Position numbers and translations under genes: made by a program
NCBI RefSeq assembly: GCF_000204055.1
Contig: NW_006768787.1
Span: 951,095 to 1,015,094, forward strand
DNA from: Melampsora larici-populina 98AG31
Lineage: Eukaryota; Basidiomycota; Pucciniomycetes; Pucciniales; Melampsoraceae
Reading direction: 5' to 3'
DNA: 64,000 nucleotides
Notes under the pieces: model-generated
What the model was told of the DNA's origin: nothing
What the model saw: only the letters and a program-made list of their open reading frames with translations
Databases searched by the model: none
Shown: piece after piece, positions 44,078-57,368 of the stretch
Numbering within the stretch: the first letter of the stretch is position 1
How the letters are laid out: each line of letters opens with the position of its first letter

Positions 44078-46025
44078 AAAGATTTATACTGCTTTATCAT
44101 GGACACACGGAAACACAACTTTTTCTTCTTGAATTTCTTTTCCATTCGATCTCTTGAATGATCAGCTTGTAGTCTGTTGTTATGTGGCACACCTACTCAT
44201 CAGCCTTTTGGATCTTCATACCAAACATTTCCTTATATCTCTTTCTACTATTCTTTACCCATTACCTCTGATATCTGAACAATCTGAACAATGGAATCAC
44301 ATCGTGTGTTAGGATTTTTGAATCCAAGCTACTTCATATCATGTCACTTTTTGACGAAAGATCTTTGGATAAGAAAGATTCTAATTTGTGCGGTTGACGA
44401 TGAAAAAATCTTGAGATTCACCCTTGGAGACTATGAGATCATCTTACTTATTTCGCAGCAGAAGCGAAACTCGATTTTGAATTTTGAAAAAATGGAGCTT
44501 ACTTTTGATTGAAATTGCCTTCTATTTCAAATCAAAATATTTGCATCTTGATACACACTAAAACTTGAACATACCCAACAATCATAAACCTCTTGAGCAG
44601 AGCAGAAGTAACTCAAAGACTCATTTTCCTGAGTTTAAAATGACCAACGCATGATTTCTAAAAACCCTTTGTGATGGGGCTCAGGGCTGACAGCAGTGGC
44701 AAAGGAACCAATCTTTGCGGATGAAATCATGAAAACAAAGCAAGTTGATCACTCTTTCTCCGTATTGATAGGTAACCATTGGAGAAGGCTCTAATTAGTG
44801 GCAAGACAAAGCTAAGGTCTAAGACGTACGCTAAAGAGCCCAAGTGTTTTACAATCTACATCATCTAAACCAATAAATATTTTGATCATAATTCACCACA
44901 AATGGGTTTATGATTCTCCATTCCCAAATTCTTCAAAATAAATGTTCCACAATTGATCACATGAGATATCACTCAAAGGATCTAAAGAAGGTTAATGCAT
45001 TCTAATATTTTCACTTGCGTGCATAATGACATTTCTTTTTCTGTGCTCCACCTTAATCTCAATAGTTCTCAGTATCTTTTAATCTTCAATACCCGGAAGC
45101 CTCAAGAGTATCCATCCTATCATAAAATTTTAGAAAGTAAGATTTCCATTTACATACTTACTATTCACCCACAAAAAGAATTATGAGAAATAATGATGAT
45201 TGTAGGAAATCACTCTCTTGATTTTTTCAATCATTCTCATGATCATACAAGTTGAAGAGAAACAAGTAAACCCATACAACTTTTTTTTCGTGAGGTCTGT
45301 TACCTTGGAATATAAGCCAACAAGAGTTTGGATCAAAACATATTTGCCCAGAAGCAGAAATAAACCTTGAGAACCAAAGTTCTCAACATCAGACTCACTT
45401 CCTTAAGATCAAGAAAAATCTATGCAAAACTCTGAAATTGCAAAAGCTTCACTTTCTGTTTCATCAAATAGCTAAAGTTGAGGCTGGCTAGGACTGTTGT
45501 TCTCTCAATGGGTAGCTCGATCACAAAGAAAATCCGAGTTTCGCTCTTTGACTTTCTTTCTTTTTACTCCATCATTCTCATTTCAAGTTTTCAAATTTAT
45601 TAGTGTTCAAAATAATTTGCTTTCCATAAAAGTAACAACAATACCAAAAGAAAAAAAGGAAAAACAGATTCATAAAGAAAGGTATTTAAAAGAGAAAGAG
45701 ATTTTAAGAACAGATCAAACTTTCTTCTCCTTCATTGGTTTACTCAGTTTTTCAAAATCAAATACATCAACAAATACCAAAGAAGTCAGAGTGAAGAGAT
45801 GAATGATAAGAGAGAAAATAACTTGCAATCTCTTTCAAAGAAAAACACCAAACATAAAAACATAGAGACAAAGATAAAGACAAAGAAATCGAAAAGATCA
45901 TAATTTTTATTTAGAAAAAAAAGAACGAAAACAAGAGAACGACGATTGATGACAGTTTCCATTATGATCAGAATACGAGAATAATAAATTGAATGACTAA
46001 GAAAAAATCCATAATGGAATGAGAA
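44078..46025. other. Intergenic, no gene recognised
   Basis: AT-rich DNA of nearly 2 kb. Short ORFs lack conserved motifs. The part 45,500-45,900 is A-rich on the plus strand and may include the 3' untranslated region of the minus-strand gene ending at 46026. Confidence 0.4.
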
Positions 46026-49000
46026 TCAAATCACAAAAAACCTTTGCCTCAAATTAGTACTAATGCTACTACTGCTACTACTATTACTATCAACTGCTTC
46101 CTTCATCTCATCATCATCATCTTCTGAATCTTCAAAACATCTTCTGAAATCTAAATTTCCTACTCCTCTCTCTTTCAACCTACGCTCTAGTCTCTCTAAT
46201 TGTAATAATCTCAGATCTTCTTTCATCTTCATCCCATTTCCACCTCCGACGTAATTTCCCACCCAACTTGATAAGTTTTGTAGCGAAAGACGACTGGTCA
46301 GCGATGGGCCTCCAGGCTTCCCATTACTGCTGCCTATACTATCTTGTCGAGCACCATAATGCGACTGAATTGATGATACAGACGATAGTGGAGACCTAAA
46401 CGAATCCTTCTTCCTCATTGCAAGACCATGTGGAGCCGTTGGTGCATGAGTCATGGCCGAGACGGAGAATTTTTGGTAAGCGACCGGCTTGATCTGCTCT
46501 ATCTGTTCTGGTTCTTCATGATGAAGGTAACTAAATAAGAAGGGCGGTGTCTCAAGAACTTCCTTGGCCGGCTCGACCGGTGGCAGTGTGATATCAATCG
46601 AATTAGGCCTAAAGAAAAAGCAATGGTCCTCCTCTGAGCTTCTCGCGCTGTGAGTGACAGGTCCTTTGGGAAATGACCAATGTCTAATAAATGATTCGCT
46701 TCGATGATGTAGTTGAGGTCGTTCCACAATGGGTGTCTTGGGTAGTGGCTCAGATGGCGACGAGTCTGTGGAGTCTACTGAATCTTCTCTTATACAATTA
46801 ATCGCCTTGACAGTCGCCACTATTGGGCTCAGCTGGTCAAGCAGTTCATCGTCAGCAGTTGAACGCTTCGAATCGTCACTAGAGCTCTGGATCTGCGAGT
46901 CTCGGACTTGCTTCACCACCGACTCAAATGGTACACTATCAACTGGGCTCGTTTCTTCATCTGAAAATAGCGTCGCCATTGCTGGTCCTTCGGCATCCAA
47001 CTCATTCACTTCGATCTGCATTGCAGCCTATCACAACCAAAGTACGAACACATCAGCGTCAGTAGTCTCATCGTCTGACATTAATATAAAATCACACTGC
47101 TTACCGCTTCTAATGCATCCTTCGTTGCAACGTGTTCAGACCTCTCCTTCTCTAACGCGCTCGCCAATGCAAAAATTTGATCTCTCATCTCATTGATCAG
47201 CTTCACTTGAGCTGCCTTTAGCTCACTTTCATCCTCCATCTCTTCCTCTGTTGCACCACTCAATCCTGAACCATAAACGCCAGAGTCATCAGATGAAGTA
47301 GGAGTATCTGATGAGTTAGTTGTAACTTTGGTCTTGCTGCGGTTCTTTCGCTTCCTCAATAGCTCGCCAATCATTCGATCCTTTTCTTTCAAGTCCCTCT
47401 CATACTCTGCTGTTTTAGCCTTCTCTTGTATCATCTGACCTTCCAAGAATTTCAATCGTAACTTGAATCCTGATACATCTTCTTCTAATTCACTCTTCGC
47501 CGATTCAAGTTCATCTACCAACTTCTTCAACTCATCAACCTCAGCTTCCAAGCGTTTCAACGACGAAGAGGTCTCATCAGTACTCTGAGATACCTCCATC
47601 ACGTCCGCCAGGCTGCTTGAATCGTCAGAATCACCACCTTGGCGCATTTTTTCCAACTGTCTCTGAAGCTTCGAAATCCTATTCTCCAGGTCAGCTCGGA
47701 CGCTTTCAGATTCTGTTCTAACTCTTCCAGTTTCCTCTCGAGCCTTCAATAACTCCGCCTTTAGTATCGATTGTCCAGCATCATGTTCATCTTCTGGTTC
47801 CAAAGCGGAAAAGTCGTTCTGCACGAGCTGTTCCATGTCGAGTCCATCCATGACCAGATCACCAAAGCCATCAGCTTGAAAACTCAATATTGACTCGTTT
47901 TCGCGCCTGGAGAATGAAGCACCATGCTTCTGCTCAAGAGACTGTACCAGACTCTGCTTCCAGCCATCATGAGCGTGCTCGCGGTCCAACTGGCTACTTG
48001 TCTTACTAGCTGCCGATGAGGCCGAATGAGTAGGTGATTGTTGAGCAAGAGCTTGAAAGCGGCCGACTTTAGTGGCTGTGTTGATCGTCAGTGGAGGTTT
48101 GGCTCGTTCAGGACTTGGCGACTTGGAGTAAGATATACTTCTTCGGGATCGAGTGACGCAGGGTTTAATTGCAACAGTCGCACTTCCAGTACTACCACTC
48201 AATGAAGATCGATTTGTTGAGTTTGAGCCAGCACTGTAGTGATTGTACTGGGAGCCAACAACAGCAGATGAAGCTGGTAAGGGCCGTTCGAATTTCAACA
48301 TACTGGTCGATGGATTGGGGGATGCGCTGGCCGAACTGGAGCCACAATAAGCGACACTGAAGTGAGAAAGTGAGGTGGCGCCAGACGATCCTGAGGTAGA
48401 TATCCCAAAGGTGGAGCCGGTGTCTGGAAGCTTGGGAGAAGTGAGCGCGAGAGGCTTCAATTTGGCAGGAGGGGTAGGTACTTGAGCACTAGGTGGTTGA
48501 CTCAGGCTCAAGCTTAACGCTCGAAGAGGTCGGGCATAGCTAGATGGCGGTAAGGTACGACTTCCAAAGCCAAAGGAAGGTGAACCAGTAGGTGTAGTAG
48601 AGGTTGAGCGAGAGTTGAATATCAAGGAATGGGGTCGTCGCTTGGGCGGAGTAGGCTTGGGGATCGGATTCGACGTGGAATCTTCTTCGTCCTCTTCTTC
48701 CTCCTCAGCAACCGTCTCCATCGCCCGAGGTTGTGACATCATACTCGAGATTCTCATTGTGGCGTCTTCGTCTTCATTTTCTTCTTCTTCTTCCACTCGA
48801 CTCAAATCCCTGGCCAGTCCGAGACTACCGGCACCAGCCCACGAGAGACTGTTGATGCCAGGGACACCTACCACAGGAGCGGCATTAGGGCCGACATTAT
48901 TGACCGCACCATTAATCCAGCTCATTCGCCGTTCACTCCGGCTAGAAAGCGAGGTACCAAAATTGAGATTGGGTGAAAGTTCAGAATTGATACCGGTATC

Positions 49001-49650
49001 GGTTTGCAAGTCGGCGCAAGCAAAAGGATGAGGTTGGAATGTCCCGTGTGATTCATGATACGCAGGGGTGGATACCTTGGGCGTGATGCTTTGCATAGAC
49101 ATGTTATCGCTTATACTAGTTAGACAAGAGAAGAATGTGGGGAATGATCAGCCGAAGGGGTATGGATCAAGATAGTGGGAATTGCTCACCTAGACGGTGA
49201 AGTGATACCAGCCCCTTCGCACGAGGAGTTCGAAGGTTTTTCAGAATCCTTCAACTCAGCATTTCGACCTTGTGGGCTTGGTTTGCCCTCCAAGGCGGAA
49301 AGCGCAGCTAATCGGGCTAGCTCGACCGACATCGGACCTTGCGTAGATTCCGTGGGCCTTTCTACGCCATCCAAGTCATCCACCTCGACCGGAATGGTAC
49401 AAGGAGATACATCTGCAGATGTATGCTTCTTTGTTTGGACCGAGACAGGAGGGTCGAGATTTGAGAGATGAGCGGCGCCGGAACCGAGGCCAGACGCCGA
49501 AAGCCGAGGGCCGAGAGATGAGAAAGTATTAGAACTCGTGGTACATGTCGGAGAATAGGGATCGACTCGTGACAAGGCAGGATTGGGAAAACTGGATGAA
49601 GGTGGCACCGCAAAGGTCAGCAAAGGAGGCCAGTCCTCAATTTCAGCCAT
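46026..49650 (-). CDS. Large low-complexity coiled-coil protein (about 1,157 aa)
   Basis: Exons 49190-49650, 47105-49115 and 46026-47027 join in frame. The start at 49650 (MAEIEDWPPLLTF) is the first good ATG, but the gene may extend to the exons at 50,618-51,576. The N-terminal two thirds are Ser/Pro/Thr-rich and probably disordered, with acidic EEEE runs. A heptad-rich coiled coil is encoded at about 47,360-47,770 (DLENRISKLQRQLEKM, LKRLEAEVDELKKLVDELE), followed by RKRKNRSK, a second helical block (QVKLINEMRDQIFALASALE) and a Ser-rich tail ending SISTNLRQRFFVI. No catalytic domain. A scaffold role, for instance in cytoskeleton or polarity, is conceivable but unproven. Confidence 0.7.
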
Positions 49651-50617
49651 GGCCAGATATTGGAGATAGAAAAGGATGATATGTATAAGTGCGAATGTGA
49701 CAGAGCGTGCAGAATTATGGATCACAGGACATCTAGGGATCTACGACGGGGCAACAATGCCTGTATAGATCTTCTTCGCTAGCCCCCTTGAGGAGTAACG
49801 AAGAGCAACAAAACAACGCCACCAAAAATGAGATAGTAAGAGAAAAGCGCTAAGAGGATAGATGTGTCAAATCTGCCGACAGTCGTTTGGCCAGGCTGTG
49901 GAAGGAAGAATCATCAAATCGGGCTAGATACAATAGTCTGAGCTGACAAAAGTCTGAGATGACAGGGAAAGGATGATGAGCGTATTGGCAGGATGGTTTT
50001 GATGTGTCTTCACCCAATTTCACGTTGCTTGACCCTGATCATGCCAGACGAATCATTCGCGACATGTTGCGATCGGCCCGCGAGATGAGACAAGGATGAA
50101 ACTTTAAACCTATTCACCGTAGTATGTTGTGTGGTGCAAAGATGTCAAGACAGGCTGTAATACATTGGGGATCTGAAGCCTATGCAAGGCCACAGATCTG
50201 CAAATGAGTGACTTGAGGACTTGGATTCCAGAAGATTGGCGTACGATACAGCCTTCTGGAATTTCGTGAAGGGGTTCAATAAGCACAAGGACAGCCTGGC
50301 GCTGACCAGTTTTCAGCGGACCAAAAAGCGATGACGTGAAAATGGGTGTGTGAGGATTGCAACAGCCCATGCATCACTCCATTTGAGCGGGCTTTCAAGG
50401 AAATGTGACCACCAATTCATATTGCTTTTGCACACCATGATTCATGGTCGCAGGCAATGAAAATCACGGTTTTCGACAAAAGCGCGTGGAGATGCAGCAG
50501 ACGAGTGCGAGCTAGGCGATTGGAACTCCACTGTTCGCTAACGATGCAAATTTTGACTGAAATGCTAGAGGGGACGCAAAAAGACAGAGAAAAGAAAGCG
50601 AGCAAATGAGTACTGAC

Positions 50618-51576
50618 CCTGACCAGCTACCTCGGTTGATCGACCTCGCACCCCCTAGATTCTCAGAGTGTGAAACGGAGCATAGACCGCTAGGCGCAGA
50701 AGGAACTCCAATGATGCCAAGTCCACCCATGATCTCAATACTCTCCCGACGAGTGCTAACACTGTTTTTACGCATGTGCTTCGACTCGCGCCTGACGTGA
50801 CCGTGTTGATGAGGCACAAATGAAGAGGAATTTGTACGTTGATGGGGTTGGGAAGGATCATGACCGGCCCATGGCGTGGATACCAAGGTAGGAGTAGTAC
50901 CTGTGACTGGAGGTGGGAGACTGATCCGATTGGAGTTGAAACCGGGTAAAGTGGACGAGCCCTCGAATGCGTTGATAGAGGCTGGAGTAAAAGTCGCTGA
51001 GAGTCGATTTGGGTTGGTCGCGTTGGAATCCAGTGAGGGGGCGGCGATCGGCCTAGAGAGCGAATCACGTCGAGAATGATGATACGCAGGTTTGGTGACA
51101 CTCAGACGGCGTTGATGAGCCAGGACTTCGTCAATGATATTCACTTGTTCACTTGAGACCAGAATTGAAGCAAGTGAAGAGCGGGACTGGTTACGAGAAT
51201 GAGTACGAGTGTGTTGGTGACGTGAATTGCCAGGAGGCGCAACAGCTGAGGTTGATAAGGTTCCGCTTGTGGTAGGATTGAGAGGGTTGGCAGAGAGCCC
51301 AAAAGAGCCAGTAGAGCTTGCATCACGGCTGTTCGCCGCAGCTGCCTGTTTTAATCTATAATTTTTGAGCTGTACCACAAATACGAAACACGACAGAGGT
51401 ATCAATACATGAGAGAAGAATTCAAGTTAGGAGAGGGCAAATCTAACCTTTTTGCGCGCATTGATCAATCGCACTTCGCGTTCATTTTGAGCATCTTTCT
51501 CGACCGATGTCTCAACGCTAATGACCTGAACGGGTGAAGAGGACTTCGAAGGCGGTGGAAAAGTGAAGGTGTCCAT
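50618..51576 (-). CDS. Ser/His-rich protein, possibly 5' exons of the next gene
   Basis: Exons 51448-51576 and about 50618-51369 join in frame after ATG 51576 (MDTFTFPPPSKSS). Residues about 25-60 are helical and charged (EKDAQNEREVRLINARKK, LKNYRLKQAAAANS), like the beginning of a coiled coil, followed by a long Ser/Asn/His/Arg-rich disordered region with STRRESIEIMGG near the end. No stop follows naturally at a domain end; the frame stays open to 50512. A ~950-nt intron joining it to the gene starting near 49650 would make one long protein of about 1,450 residues. Introns here are otherwise mostly under about 110 nt, so I keep them apart. No known domain. Confidence 0.5.
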
Positions 51577-54470
51577 CGAGAGAGGAGTGGTGAAGGTACA
51601 AGACGCTGGGTACTTGCAGATAGAGGTATGGGAATAGAGAGCCTAGGATGAGGAGGAAAGATTGAGAAGTTTCAATATTCACAACTGGTAAAGAAGAATG
51701 AATTGAAGGAAGCAGAGGCCAAGCTAAACAATAGAAGACAAAGAACCTACGTTAGTTCGTTCGAAACGTCAAATCGAGAGGTCGGGTGAGGAAGTGTCTG
51801 AGAATCGCACAGACACAGAAGCTCTGTGAAAATGAGAGCCACAAAGATGCGAATGGATTGAAGCGAAAGAGACAATAAAAAGAAGATTAAAAGATTAAAT
51901 TATGAAAAGTTTAAAATGGAAATTGAAGAAAATGAAATGAAGTGAATTAGGAAAAATTGAGAAAACCGTAGACGAAATTGGTGATTGATCAAGAAACCTC
52001 AAATTCAAATCAACTTCTGAGTCGGTATCATCGGGAACTTTAATAGAGAAGATCGACGAAAACAGGAACAGGCACACCAAGAAAGAAAACAAAAAAAAGG
52101 AATTGAAGAGAGCTGCTTTGATAGGATTTGGATGTATATAACTTCCAGTGAAGAAGTTGACGAAATGAATTGTATGGATGTAGATGTTGAGATCGTTTGA
52201 AGTCTTTGATATGTAGCTTTTGGTTTAAAGAGGGAAAGAGAAGATCAATCGAAAGAGCACCACAGTAGAAATAGAAATTGACTTAGAGTTGAGATAAAGG
52301 TCAAGAAGAAAAAAAAGGTATCCGATATCAAACTACAACAAAAGAACTTGACAACATATAGAACTTTATCGAATTGCTTTGTACAGCTTTCAATCAAACC
52401 CTCAAAAAATCATTGTAGCACTAAAAAGTTGACAAGGGTAAAGACAAGTTATTTGCGGAATGGATTTTCAATTGAATTCAATCGAAATGATCCATGGAGT
52501 CAACAAATTAAATTTCAAATCGATTATCGTGGTTTGTCGAGATATTTTCAGACATGAAGGAAACAAAAGTCTAAAGATGATAGGAATCAAAAATGTTTTA
52601 CAAAGCAGTCTTATGAAGCTTAGGATTTCCTTCATCTCTTGACTCTATCCTAAATACCAGTTCAGAAATCAAAAATCTTCAAAGGATTTCTATTTAGAAA
52701 AAGAAACCCAATGGGATCATCTAAGAATTTAAAGCACTTGATGTTTTGCAAATCATGCATTTGTTAATAGATCCAACTGCGCGTCCCATTCAAGAATTTT
52801 GAAGTGTTGGTAAGGATTAAATAAACTTTCAAGCGATATAAAGAATTATCAAGAAACCCATTCGGGCGTGATTTTACCCTGTAAAATAAATCCTACAATT
52901 CTCCAAAACACTTCGATATGGTCATGACGGTTATGAAGCCTTGGATGTCATGTTTTCAGATCATGTGTTGGATGTCTTTTATTTCTCACTTACTAATGAT
53001 CTCACCGATTTCGAAGATTAAATTTATGATCCACTTTCTTCACAACTCTGCCAATGATGCTGGTGGCTGCACAGGGCTGCACACTGCATAGATGGGGTCC
53101 TTTTGTTTATTTGGTCAACATCTCTCATATGGTAAACTTATCAAAGTCCCCCCCGCCCGAAAGTTTACTCATGTGGACTCCAGATGACTGACATCAAATT
53201 TATCTCTGAATCTCTCTGAATCAGCTACAATTTTCTCACACTAGGAAATCTCAATTGTAGGTGCATTCTTCTCTCTGAAATGCACTTGGGAGCTGAGTTA
53301 TGTGTTGGGGTTGGTACCTTATCTAGGGGTCATCATCAGATATGAGGCTACACCACGGGATTGTTTTGTGTTGAATAATGGCCTTACCCAGTGTCCACTT
53401 GGTCCTCATCCTTCACCCGCCCATGCTTGGGGAAAATGTTTCCCCATGGTTAAAGATGATTGCCAAAAGCTGTAATTGAGGACTCAGTTTTGACCCAAAA
53501 TGCTTGAAAACCCATCTGGAGAGAAATACAACACTCTTTGTCCTGGAAAATATTTTGGGGGTTGCCTGAAGCATCTTACTCAGCATCAACTCAGCAAGCA
53601 ACTTATGATGTTTTTGCTGACTTTTGGAAATTCAAAGAAGTTCAAAAAATCAAAAAAATAATCAAGATAGATCAGAAATGTGCTTTATGATGTGTGGTAT
53701 TTTGTTTTGGATGTTTTGGTGCCTTTTTCTTGGATAGATGCAAGGTATAACATAAAAGTTGTGTTCAATTTGCCAAATAATTTGAAAATGCATTTTGGGT
53801 CACACAAATGCATCAAAGTTTCATAATGTTGCATCTTTATTGCATTTGTTTGGTGGTTTTGGAGCCTTGTACATATGTCTGTAGTGTTGATATAGTTTTG
53901 ATAACACATGTGTGATGAATTACAAGCTGAGCCAGAAAAATCCTAAAAAAATGATCAACAAATAAGGGGATACTGTCCTTCACTTCTTGTTGTTTTTTTA
54001 GATTTTTCTTGTCACTTCTGAAGGCTGACAAACTCTACAAGGGAGCTTAGTTAAAAAAGATATTGATGAAATCAAGACTTGCAATGTATAATGGAAATCA
54101 CAAGGAATTTGAAATTTGAGTTATTCTTTATTGGCATGAGTGTCAAAAATGTTTGCTCAGGTCTTGTTTGCCAGTGGCCTGTTGTAAAGATGCATGTTTG
54201 TTTGAAGAAACACCTTGGAAGTACTCAATGGAATATCGGAGATGGAGAAAATGTCACTTACAATTCCAGAGGTAAAATAGTCAGTGCAAACCAACCCACC
54301 ATCTCACCTAATTGATTGCATCACATGCTTGGTTCAAGCATCAAGCATGCATCAACCATCTGATGCAGACATGAGTCAAGTGGCTTTCTGAGGAGAGCAT
54401 AGGTGCATTGATCAACAATGACTTCTTTGATGGCTGTCAAGACTGGTCATGGTTTGATGAAATATTTGGG
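51577..54470. other. Long AT-rich intergenic region
   Basis: About 2.9 kb with no supported gene. The part next to 51,576 probably carries the promoter of the minus-strand gene. Near 53,350 a CACCACGGGATTGTTTTG stretch recalls the terminus of the 7,895-9,199 element, but no matching second end was found. Confidence 0.4.
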
Positions 54471-55221
54471 TTAATTGGTAGGTTTCCAGATGTCCTTGCA
54501 AACACTAATTGGCCGTAGATCAAATTCTCCATCATTCACTTTGTGATCCAGAATATCAACTTCTTCTATGTCTTCATGAAGTCCCTGTTTTTGAAACGGC
54601 TTAAGCTGATCATAAGAGCAAGGAGATGGATCAGCTGTAATAGCTGATGCAAAGCAACCCTTGGCAGGAATGCACAATTTCAAGACCAGTGTTGTATATG
54701 GCACCCTAGTTTCAAATTTGAAGACACTCATGTATAAGGCTGGTTCTGCTGTTGCATTACCAAAATTATGATCATAATAACTGCCTTGTAATCGCAAAAT
54801 TGACTTGGAGTGAAATCTTGTGGATGTTTTTTCTACTTCCAACACGTATTGGAATGCTCCTAGCCAAGCCACCATAGCACACACCACTTATCTTGAAAGT
54901 CATGCCAGATGTTGATTCAACATGACCCACATTGTACAGAGCTGAAAGGTTTACTATTTTCCAGTGTGGTGGTGCAATATGCATTCACCAAATTGGCCCA
55001 ATTGTAAGCTCTACATGGGCCACTGTCAATTGCTGACCAAAAATTAGATAAGTTGTGCATGATGGTTGAAGAGAACGATGGTAACAAAGATTACCCAGTC
55101 TGGTGAATATCTTCTTGCTTACCATATACAGATTGGAGATTGTCCTACTGAAAAATCTAGCTTTTATAGCATTGTTCATGAAAATGCCATCCAAATTTTC
55201 ACAGGAAAAATGTATTGGCAA
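54471..55221 (-). pseudogene. Decayed ORF of unknown family
   Basis: Three consecutive minus-strand open segments (55,221-54,985, 54,984-54,772 and 54,887-54,471) abut or overlap in different frames. They read like one protein broken by frameshifts or introns: IGPIW, then APPHWKIVNLSALYNVGHVEST and CYGG, then GAFQYVLEVEKTSTRFHSKS with several Cys. No known domain recognised. The surroundings have repeat-like AT-rich character, so it may derive from a transposon. Confidence 0.35.
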
Positions 55222-56149
55222 GAGGAGGTGATGAATAGGGATTGGGCAAGATGCAATTTTGTAAAACTGAATTCAGCTACAACTCCAACAGAGGGCCTGG
55301 CAGATTCACCACAAATCCAGACAACTTATATCTGCATATGTGTAAACAGACAAGGTTTTTAAGGTGGGAGTTGACCTGGAAATATACCAGATCAGAGAAG
55401 ATCACATGTCTTTAGGATGGGTTAGTGGAACACACAACAACAATTTTTAGATCAAATCAGAAGCAAAAATAATGGTGCAGTTGCAGGACTTGTGGATGGT
55501 TGTCCACTTCGATTTTATTGAAAATCCTCTCTTTTGATTGATTTGAGAGCAGCTGTCCAGTTTTATTGAATTGAAGATAGGTGAAGATACTTCAAAATAT
55601 GATGTTACAGAATCATTGCTGTTGGGGGTTAAGTGCCAAAAATGCCACAGATTCCCAGTCAGGGAGGAAGCCTTGCTGAGTGAATTCAAATGTCTTACAT
55701 TGTAGGGCTAACATATTAACTGCAGAAGTTACAATGAAATCCAATCCATCTCAGGTCAATCCCATGTTACCTTCCTTGATTCATCATATTGTCTGTGATA
55801 CAAACACTCTTCCTTTTGGGTGAACCATGATACACTTGTAAAAGGGTGTGTCCTTCTGGCGCCCAGAATGGCACCTTGCTACCTTAGCTTCTGCCCCAGA
55901 TGCCGTCCCCTGCCAAGCCCCAACTGTGCCACTTGTGACCTTACTATTTACCACCCTTGGCTTGCCTGTGGGCAAGCTACAGCAGGTCTGAGGTTCTGTG
56001 GGGACGGTCCTCAAATGGCCAACCAGTGCAGACAGTGTGGTGGTATCACAACAGCCAAATCAGACAGCCCAAGGGCAGTCTGACAGTCCTGGGAGCACCG
56101 AAGAACCGGGGGAATTTTCCTGATAACCTGATAGTGATAATCTCACTGA
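55222..56149. other. Intergenic, nothing firm
   Basis: No supported gene. At 55,850-56,085 there is a GC-richer block with Cys-rich frames on the plus strand (CPRCRPLPSPNCATC), too short and unsupported to call. Confidence 0.35.
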
Positions 56150-57152
56150 GAGCATCCGCACTCGTTTGCGGTTGTTAATTTGGTCACGTGCGGTAACAAA
56201 CACAACATTAAGTAAAAAGTTACTTAACTCAACCAAATTTCGCACTCGTTTGCATTAGCAGCGCTGTAACTTTTATAACTTTACAGATAGTGCATGTACT
56301 CCGCACCGGTCGTGCAGTAAGGTAAAGTTTTAATTTTTTGAGTACACATCACCTGCTTTCATGGCCAGTTTTCATGTGATAGAGGCACTGTTCTCTTCTT
56401 TGCACTAAGATACTAATACTCCATCTACACATGAAGACCCGATATCATCCTGTTCATCTACTCGATCGATAGATCTTAATTTAAAATTACAAATTTAACA
56501 TGAGTTTGTTCAGATCTTAATACATGAATTCCAATTAAAAAACAAAGGCTTTACTACATCGAGAAAGCTTTTAATGAGTCTGAATACACATAATGATCTT
56601 GTAAAAGATTTAAAGATTTAAAACTAGGAAATAAAAATCCAAACTTCAATTTTTAATTTGTATCACTTGATCCTAAAAGTCCTCCAATGATTGGTCTTTT
56701 AATGTTGATTTTCTTAAATATTGACCTCTACATAGCTATATGAATCTAGACATCTTTCATTTTCATCTGAATGGTTTGGAGTCGAGTTCAAGATGGTTGA
56801 TTGACTTATTTCAATTGAAGACATCGATCGGTGTCAAACGTTCTCGAGTTGATTCATGCAACTGTAAGGCTTGGAATTCATCGTGTGTGAGTGGTGAAAA
56901 GGAGATATTGGTTGTTGACTTTGGTGTTGGAGGTCTGGTTGAGTTTTGTTTTTGGAGTCGAGTTGCCGGGAACAAGTCGTGATGTGTGATACCGCATGCG
57001 TTAGCCAATTGGTAAATTTACCGATTCGCTAACGCAAAATGACCGAAAATTAACTACCGCGGGGCTAATTTTTCACCGGTGTGGAAAAGACCCCGCGTTT
57101 GCGGTAAATTTAACCTTACCGCACCCGACTTACCGCACGAGTGCGGATGCTC
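56150..57152. mobile_element. Harbinger-like MITE, TSD TGA
   Basis: GAGCATCCGCACTCGT at 56150 is inverted at the right end (ACGAGTGCGGATGCTC, ending 57152). A 3-bp direct repeat TGA flanks it (56147-56149 and 57153-57155). The GAGCATC terminus with a 3-bp TSD is typical of PIF/Harbinger-type MITEs. Subterminal DNA is rich in GCGGTAA/TTACCGC motifs. No transposase. Confidence 0.7.
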
Positions 57153-57368
57153 TGATAATGTGATAATACAGCCTCACGGTAGTAGCATACTGTACGCCTA
57201 CTTACACGATACACACCCTTAATAGCACCGATCAGAACTTACCATGTATTTCGCCAGAAACCTTTCTGCCTCCGCCTGTCACAGGCACCTTCGAACCCAT
57301 GTTTCATTCAGAATTTTCATTTGTGCCCCTTGTTTCAAGCACCAATCTTCCCTTTGCAAAAAATATAT

